Assembly: GCA_000507305.1 (NCBI GenBank)
Contig: DF239223.1
Span: 202,606-266,605 of the forward strand
DNA length: 64,000 nucleotides
Direction of reading: 5' to 3'
Source of the DNA: Breviolum minutum Mf 1.05b.01
Lineage: Eukaryota > Sar > Dinophyceae > Suessiales > Symbiodiniaceae
This document shows positions 56,970 to 64,000 of the stretch, piece after piece (the stretch's first letter is position 1; each line of letters begins with the position of its first letter). The notes under the pieces are model-generated. The model was not told the DNA's origin and searched no databases. It worked only from the letters and a program-made list of their open reading frames with translations. A program made the position numbers and the translations under genes.

Positions 56970-59900
56970 TCATAAGCCCAACACCTCCAGCATCTTCGCC
57001 AGCATGCTACCATCAACCAGCGCAGCTACGCGCAGGATTCGGCCCGCAAGGGAAGGAGATGCAAAGGTGTCCCAGGCAGCCTGGGCTACAGCGATGGCCC
57101 TGGGGTCCCTCGTCTTTTTTGATCATATCGAAGGACCCGAATATTACCGGGAACTATTCGGAATCGTGCATAGTATATATACTTAAATTATGTATATATG
57201 CCATACCAATCACATACATGAGATAGAGCGAGTGGCTTCTTCTCATGTTGCTTGAAGCAAATGGAGTCAGCTCAGAGAAACCCTTCCCTAGACCTGACAT
57301 GGGTCCAGCATTCCTGGTTCAACGGTGGCATCCTTTTGGACGAGATGCTGCAGCTCGCAGCATGTCAAGTGTATCCTTCATAGCTTCATCCCAGTTGGTT
57401 GGGCCACATTGGCCGTGCAGCCCCAGCATGTTGAAGGTCCATTTAATCCTGACAACCAAAGGCTTTTCAGGTTGTCAGGAGTTCAATGCAATTCAAATGT
57501 TGGTCTGACACATTCCTTTCTACCTACCATGTCATGTCATATGAATCCATATCGGTCAGGCAAGTTGACAGTCCAAGTGGGTGCATCATGGACCGCAGAA
57601 TGTATCCAAATGTCGGTTCACTTTTTTTTAATTACACGCTGTTTTAGTCAAAATAAGTCAAAGCTTCTCTTCAAGCAGATCATGAACCAAGCAGAAGACG
57701 CGCTCTTTCCTCAAGTGGAAAGAAAATCACGACTTGGATTCCGATGATCAAATATGAACTGAACGACAGCAATGTAAGACACCGGCTGCTTGATATCCAC
57801 CTCTGGCATTAAAGAAGGATTCGTCAAAATCAAGCCCCGCATCTCCTTCTGCAAGTCCAAGACCTGGAGCTGCAGGTTCGAGTTGACTCATGGTCCGTCG
57901 GAACGTTGCGCGATGACCTTGGACTTTAGATGGTTGAATCATGTTCAATCCAACAAAAGCTGCACCTCACCGTTGAGCTTCAACAACAACCGCCGATTGG
58001 ATGTGGCTCGGTCCTTGCGAAATAGATGCGCTGAAAAATCTGTTTCCAGCTCTGATATGCTCTGATCATGTTTTCGAAAGAAGGCTAACAAGTCCTCTGG
58101 TGTCTCGTCTCTCTCCTCATCACCTGTCATTGAGCGACATACAAGAACGATGCATTCTCATCTCTGTTCAAGGACTCAAGGAGGTCTATAGCCTGTACGT
58201 TCACATAGGTTTACCACCTCCACTTCAGACAAGCAGCTGGCATCTGCAGTCTCTTTGTCCTCAGTGCCATCCTTGGTTTCCTTCTCTTCCTCGTCTTCCT
58301 TTTCCTGCGTTCTGAATTGAATTTGGTTGATTGATTGACTTCAATATCTATACTGTATACAGTATTCTATAGGTGCGATTTCGACAGATTTTCATCTATG
58401 GGCTACAGTAGTTCCAGTTTCAAACGCAAGTTCTCTCCAAACGTCCAGGAAGCAGGGCAATCTGTACTCATCTACGAGTCGTATAAACTTACTTTTGGGG
58501 TCAAAGGCTTGATGCCTCCATCCCATCAAGTCAGCTTGTTGTCAGCTTATCTTTTCCTCGCGGTCAGGGCAAGTTTCTTGCCGCATTTCTTCGATTCTTC
58601 GGCGAGTCTTCCGAAGCAGGTGGGGCCACCAAAAGAAGCTGTTTTGCATCCATGAATCCATCAACTTGAAAAATCCTCAAAATCATCTGAGATCATCTGA
58701 GATCATTGAAACCTAGCTTCTGTCTAGCCGCGCTCCTCCTGCAAATGATTCATTAAATCACCAGTTCCTCCATCCATTTCATCGGATGCTTCACTGTCCA
58801 AATGGCCATTTCTCGCTGTCGAAACTTCGGCCTGCTGGATCGCAGCTTCGAAACCATCCAAGGCAGACGATAAATGTGCCAACTCTGACCATGGCGAGGC
58901 TGTCAGCCCTTCCTGGGTTGCCCGAATTGGGACATGAAACGAATGATGCGTCCAATGTCCAAACAATATCTCAACTCACTCAAAATGGATACATACAGTA
59001 TATCTTTTACTCATATTCATGAAGTTCAAAAATATTACGCCGTCATCCATGGGCAAAAAATACATCTAAATGGTATAACTCCGTGGTTGCGAAGTATGAG
59101 GTTCTAAGGTCATCTAAATTGAGGCAGTTCACGCCATCGGATACCCAGCCTCGCAGCCAGCAGCATTCTTTGGAAGGCGCACCTCTTTGATTCCAAGGGT
59201 TTGAACTGCCTGTAGCTGTTCATCTGCTGGATCTTCCAAATGTTTCGTCAGCGACTCCAGGGAAGATTTCACTTCCAACAAAGCTCCTCTCATCCTCAAG
59301 TCGTCGTTGAGAGAAAGATGTTGCTATTGAAGTATCCCAAAACATCTCAACAAGGGGAATGTGGTGGAAAAAAAAAGCATTGCATTCACTGAAGTATGGA
59401 ATCAGTACGATTACAAGAAACTTGAAAAGTCGCCAGGAAAGTGGTTCACCCAGCATTTGTGCCGAGGAACTCCTCCAATTCATCCTTTTTGGGCTTCGTT
59501 GGTGACCAGTGCAGGAGCACTTGATCCAAGTGACCTCCAAATTACGAATTAATTCTGAAAACTGACTCCCATACTCTGATATTATATCAACATCTTACCA
59601 TCAAAATCCCATCCATATATTGCAAATTTAAAACCATGGCTGTTTGATATGTTTATCGACTTGAACCATCTTGAAACTAACATCCTCACCTCTTGCATCT
59701 GCAAAACCTTCTTGCACTTTCGTTGCCAAATCCTTGAAGCGCTCCACGAAAGAATCAACGCGCTGGCAGCTCTCCTCACAGGCTGCAATTCGGCTGCTCA
59801 AGGTGCCGATGAAGGCCTCTGAGCTACCTGAGACAGGGTGAAGAAGATGTTTTGATGTTTTGATGTTTGGAATGATTAATGATAGGATAGCTAATAATCC

Positions 59901-62900
59901 CTGATAGAATACATGTTAATAAGAAAATATGCAAATTTTATAAATTATATGACATAGAATTGCTTTTGTTCTTTTCCTCAAGCCTGGCAGCATCGAAATT
60001 TGTCAGCAAATCTTGGATCTGAAGGCTTGCCGCACAGATTCCAATGACCCTGAAGTAATTTGTCACTATAATACGAGACACAAAATCAGTATCAGGCACA
60101 GAGTGACACGACCCCACGGGATCCGGATCACGTCGGGGCAAAAAAATGTGTGCCAAACGCATGGTGGGTGAACCGAACGTTCTTACCCCCGCACCCCAAA
60201 CCAACCCCTGGCACAAACTGTGCACAAAATTGTGCTGGTAAATATCAACCGTGGTCTCCTAAAACGACCTTAAGCGGAATTACCTGTTGCATCCTTTCAC
60301 TGGCCGTTTGTGAACCATTTGCATAGTCTTGATGGTTCTAAATGCTTTGGCTCTGCTCCGGGTCGAATTAGGTTGAAATTTCTTGGAAGTTGCAGCTTGC
60401 ATCACCCAGTGCAACCAAATGGCTGAAATCACCCATCTGCGCGTAGATCTTTGCTACTTCTTCGTCCAGGTGTTTTTCGAGCTGCCTCAAGCCCTGGTCC
60501 ATGCGCACAGGAAGCACTGTGCTGAGTTCCTGTTTGCGTCAGTTCTTGCAGTTGCAAAGTATCATGTTACCATGTTTCACATCATGCATCAAGAAACCAC
60601 AGTACAGTACCAACACGGTATCGACTCCGGGTGGACATGCGGGCACAACAGTAAAACAACATCCAACCACATTATTTGGCATCTCCAGTTCTTCCAGTCC
60701 TCATTGCTTGTCTCCACACTTCTGAAACTTGTCTCGCTGTCCAAGGCCTCGTAGGAGAACGATTTCTTACAATCAACAGTCTGACAGCAGGATACAGTCT
60801 ACTGTGGAGATGCCAAATACCATACTCAACAACAAAGGCTCACAGAAGACAATGGAGGCACCTGCAATTGAAAACTTAACTTGTCCAGGAAGGGCTCCTT
60901 TCCTAGTTAAAAATAGTACCTGTATTGGTGTAAATCTTGTGGTAGAAAAACGAAAAACAACGGACGCACCACCATGAAAAGTGGTGGCGGCGGCGGCGGC
61001 GGTGGTGGTGGTGGCGGTAGCAGGAGGAGTAGGAGGAGGAGGAAGAGCAGGAAGAGTAGTAGGAAGAGTAGTGGGAAGAGTAGTGGGAAGAGTAGTGCAG
61101 TAGGAAGCATAGCAAAGAAAAAAAGAGGCCCGCTGCAAAGTTCCAACGATTTTTGTCAAAAGCTGCCACGCCTCTACCACTTGGACTTTCTCGCCTAAAG
61201 GAGACTGTCTTGCCATGAGCACCTCTCCCTCCAACGCGCTGAGGCGTTCTTCCTCAGACCAAAACAGAGGTCTAACAACATATTCTGGCGAGTCAGGCTC
61301 CTGGCATGTCAGAACACCTAACATCCCCACTGATGCAGCAAGCAGAAGTGCATCTCCTACTTGTCTACGTGCAAGTTTATGCGCATGCAAAGCTGGGCAC
61401 GGCTGGCGACCTGTTTTCTGCCAGGAATCTAGTGGCTTCAGCCGCTGGCACATATGCTCCTGCAGCTCATCTTCCCTTTTGCAAGCCTGTCAACACTTTA
61501 AAGGCACCAAAATGCCACCCTGTTGCAAAATGCATCCACGCACCTCCTGTTGGTTGGAGGCTACCAACCGCACACTCCGTCGAAGTTCGGACAGCTCCAC
61601 ATGTAGCTGAGAGAGGGATGCAGCTGGGGCGGCCTGCACGAATTGCAAAGTAGAAACCACTGAGAATCTGATGTACTTAGTACACATGCACAATTGTGGC
61701 CCACTAAACCAGCTACAATCTTCCCTATGCAGTACACATGCTCATGTTTGATCCCACTTGCCGGTCATCAAACTCAAACAGCCATGCCCATGCCACACAC
61801 CTTCTCCATGCTCTTTAGGCCCGCCAACAGGTCATTGAGGCGGATGTCGAATCGGCGATGTTGCTCCTGCATGGCATGTTCTTGACATTGCGCTACCTTT
61901 CTCGACATAGGAAGCGTAATGTGGATGTCTTTCTGTATGTTTCCTTGCCACACTATTCAGAATATTCAGACCTATTGCTGCCTTAAAAGGTCGTAAAAGG
62001 TATGAAAAAGATTGCATGAAGATTATAGAAGTACCCCAACTTCAAAGCATTTCAAAACCCTCATCTCCTCCAATGCTGAAACGCGCACTTCACTTCTGCG
62101 TCGAGACAACGTGGCCAGCTGTTCTGTGTGCTGTGCATCGGCCACGACTTGCCTCAGCGCTGCGCAGCTCAGTGCTCGGAAAACCCTGGATGCCTTGAAG
62201 CATGCTAAGTGAGCACACCTGTTTTTTTTGCAGGCAACTATGCCATCAACATCCATCAACGTCCATCAAAATCCATCAGATGATTCGGCGGCTGCTCGTT
62301 TCATGGCCGAAATGCTGATGTACTCCCGCTAGGAGGGACAAAAGGCGCTCTTCTATCGCATCTGCTGGCAACAAAGGCTTCTCTGTCCTGCGAATGGAAT
62401 GGCAGATTCTTGGATCCACAAAATTGTCCCCCCGATTTGAGGGCCAAAATGACGACACCCCGAGTTCTATTATATAATTTAATATAAACATTTAAAAAGA
62501 AACTGTTTTGAAAATTCACCCTCCTTTTCATTTGCTCTATCTAAAACATTTCAAATCTAAACCCTCCTTTTCATTTGCTCTATCTAAAACATTTCAAATC
62601 TAAAAAATCCATTGTGATGTATTGTGAGTGAGTCGTTTAATGCCACTTTCATCACTTTCATGCAAGCTACTTCTCAGCCACTTTGGGCGCCAATGGCCGC
62701 AGCCATCGCCAGAAGGATGGCGATGCTGGAACTTGAACTGGAGTTGGCGATGGCACAGTTTCCGTCATGGCTCCAAGATCTCAGGAACTGCAACAAAATC
62801 GGATGCTCAAACAATGAACAGCATGCCATCAACGGAGATGCATGACGAGACTCGGCCATTTTCATGAATGCCACTGTTGTTGTGCTAGGGTGGCTGTGGC

Positions 62901-63283
62901 TGCTTCTCTGAAAATCCTTTTAGATATTTTATCCATGTTTCTTTGAGGAGCCTTGAACAGCTATGGCGATAAAGGTTGCTTCAGAATGCACCGGACACCA
63001 GCTGCTAGACGTTTCATCATTCTCATTGAAGTCTCACTCCCAGCGCCTTGCTTTTCAACTTGTCCAAGTGATCCTTCAAAGTTTGGGCATGTTGCTGGGC
63101 ATCACCTACCATGACCTTGGCTTCAGAATCTGGGAAACGTGGGCAAGTTCCGGATGTTTTTGGAACACTTTCACCCGTCTTTGACCAGAGTCTCTTGGCT
63201 ACCGCACGGCAGCAGCAGCACTGGCATCTGCAGTATCACGCGCTAAGCCAGCAAGCCCTTTATAAGTGCTAGCCATTGTCCTG
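56970..63283 (-). CDS. long coiled-coil protein, at least 18 exons
   Basis: Phase-consistent exons: 63129-63040, 62779-62682, 62380 to about 62290, 62193-62059, 61896-61801, 61633-61544, 61486-61411, 61284-61130, 60765-60700, 60529-60433, 59827-59690, 59286-59183, 58912-58739, 58304-58215, 58115-57971, 57886-57801, 57462-57333 and 57085-56970 (stop). A further exon, about 63283-63203, is likely. Most encode amphipathic helices: EHAMQEQHRRFDIRLNDLLA, ASLSQLHVELSELRRSVRLV, MDQGLRQLEKHLDEEVAKIY, CEESCQRVDSFVERFKDLAT. One exon is acidic (KEDEEEKETKDGTEDKETAD). The C-terminus is globular (PLVVRIKWTFNMLGLHGQCG ... MLAKMLEVLGL). Overall about 650 residues. Its form suggests a cytoskeletal or centriolar scaffold; I recognise no family. 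The exit of the exon from 62380 is unresolved. Confidence 0.7.
60975..61091. repeat. compound GGC/GGT and AGG/AGT microsatellite
   Basis: A GGC/GGT tract followed by AGG/AGT-type triplets, giving false poly-Gly/poly-Pro frames. It sits in the intron between exons 61284-61130 and 60765-60700 of the long coiled-coil gene. Confidence 0.9.
62519..62606. repeat. perfect 43-base tandem duplication
   Basis: The unit starting ccctccttttcatttgctct and ending tttcaaatctaaa occurs twice head to tail at 62519 and 62562 with no differences seen. It lies in an intron of the coiled-coil gene, between exons 62779-62682 and 62380. Confidence 0.95.
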
Positions 63284-63692
63284 ACAACAATGTGCTAAGC
63301 TCACTCCAATCATAGCTGACTATGTCCCCACCAGGCCTGCAGGCCAAGTTTGATAGCTCGCTGGCAGCTGAGACCTCAGTTCTCGGCAAGGGATATATGA
63401 TATTCCATGGCACCCTATGGGTAACGAATGGGTTTCGAAAGTGTCCAAAGGTTCATGTAGTTATATCATGTTATATCATGATATATCATGATATCAATGC
63501 TATATCATGATATCAGCTTGTTTTCATGGAGTTCAGTTTTGTCATATTAATATCGATTGATGAGGACTTCCAAACTTCGCCGTCATGCCTGGAGATGATC
63601 CCCAAAAAAAAACTGCCGGACAAGCCGTTCAGCGGTCAAGCTCGTTTTAATGCCGGTCCGTGAGACTTGCCTCTGAAACTCAAGGCTAGAAA
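63284..63692. other. no gene resolved
   Basis: Includes a short palindromic ATATCATGATAT cluster near 63460-63515. No exon signal was found. Confidence 0.3.
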
Positions 63693-63983
63693 CTACAGCC
63701 ACCAGATCTCCAGCTGCCACGATCCATACTGGATATTAATGCCAACATATGCCACCCGGTCCAAGATTGCCAGCAAAATGGAATCCACCCAATTGAACAA
63801 AACGGGGAGGTTTATTAATGCGGGGCTTTCTTGCTTGTCACTAAATTCTCCTTTCAACAAAATAAATCCGCCCTTGCAAGCAGTGCAAGCTGGAGATGTG
63901 CCATCACTTAAGTCCCGCTTCAGGCATGCGCTTTCTTCATGGTGCAGAATGACCATGAAAGACCCAGGAAGCAAAGGGGACAA
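63693..63983 (-). CDS. candidate exon at window edge
   Basis: A 96-codon minus frame with FMVILHHEESACLKRDLSDG and SPACTACKGGFILLKGEFSD, containing a CTAC cysteine pair. Composition is fair, but the right-hand context is missing. It might be an upstream exon of the long coiled-coil gene or another gene. Confidence 0.35.
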   Translation of the reverse strand: MSPLLPGSFMVILHHEESACLKRDLSDGTSPACTACKGGFILLKGEFSDKQESPALINLPVLFNWVDSILLAILDRVAYVGINIQYGSWQLEIWWL

Positions 63984-64000
63984 GCGAGAAATAAGCGCCC

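Noticed and set aside
1-64000. tRNA, rRNA, CRISPR, telomere repeats, bacterial-style operons
   Set aside because: Looked for and not seen.

Overview
This window looks like nuclear DNA of a flagellated protist, most likely a dinoflagellate. It holds a ciliary transport gene (IFT70/TTC30), many small exons separated by introns of about 60-400 bases, frequent GC-AG and apparent GA-AG introns next to GT-AG ones, a G after most 3' splice sites, and every well-supported gene on the same (minus) strand. There are no bacterial operons, ribosome binding sites or CRISPR arrays. I assigned the organism by these features, not by a search.

Exon borders were worked out by hand. A chain was accepted when donor, acceptor and reading-frame phase all agreed across neighbouring exons and the joined protein made sense. 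Chains that meet this: an IMPACT/Yih1 homologue (1-3626, cut by the left edge), a two-exon gene end (4174-4686), a six-exon orphan chain (9497-11298) that may run into a 2-kb orphan exon (7075-9141), a secreted flavin amine oxidase of about 16 exons (24420-29391), a basic/acidic coiled-coil gene (45625-47021), a multi-pass membrane protein fragment (49318-50885), a complete intronless IFT70 (54629-56572), and a long coiled-coil gene of at least 18 exons (56970-63283). A sulfatase-like exon (42384-43221) and a 187-residue protein (37772-38335) are single-ORF calls. Between these lie isolated exon-like segments, also on the minus strand, given with low confidence because their neighbours were not resolved.

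Layout, left to right: IMPACT homologue; orphan exons and the 2-kb orphan ORF (4-11 kb); helical-looking fragments of one or more genes (11.9-17.4 kb); a CxxC-containing gene (19.2-20.4 kb); a sparse stretch with a hairpin repeat (20.8-22.3 kb); amine oxidase (24.4-29.4 kb), with a second hairpin repeat inside one intron; scattered exons (30.5-42 kb); sulfatase-like region (42.4-43.7 kb); coiled-coil gene (45.6-47 kb); membrane protein (47.7-50.9 kb); scattered exons (51-54 kb); IFT70; long coiled-coil gene to the right edge.

The genes do not form one pathway. IMPACT regulates GCN2 in translation control, IFT70 serves cilia, and the oxidase is probably secretory. What unites them is orientation and splice style, not function.
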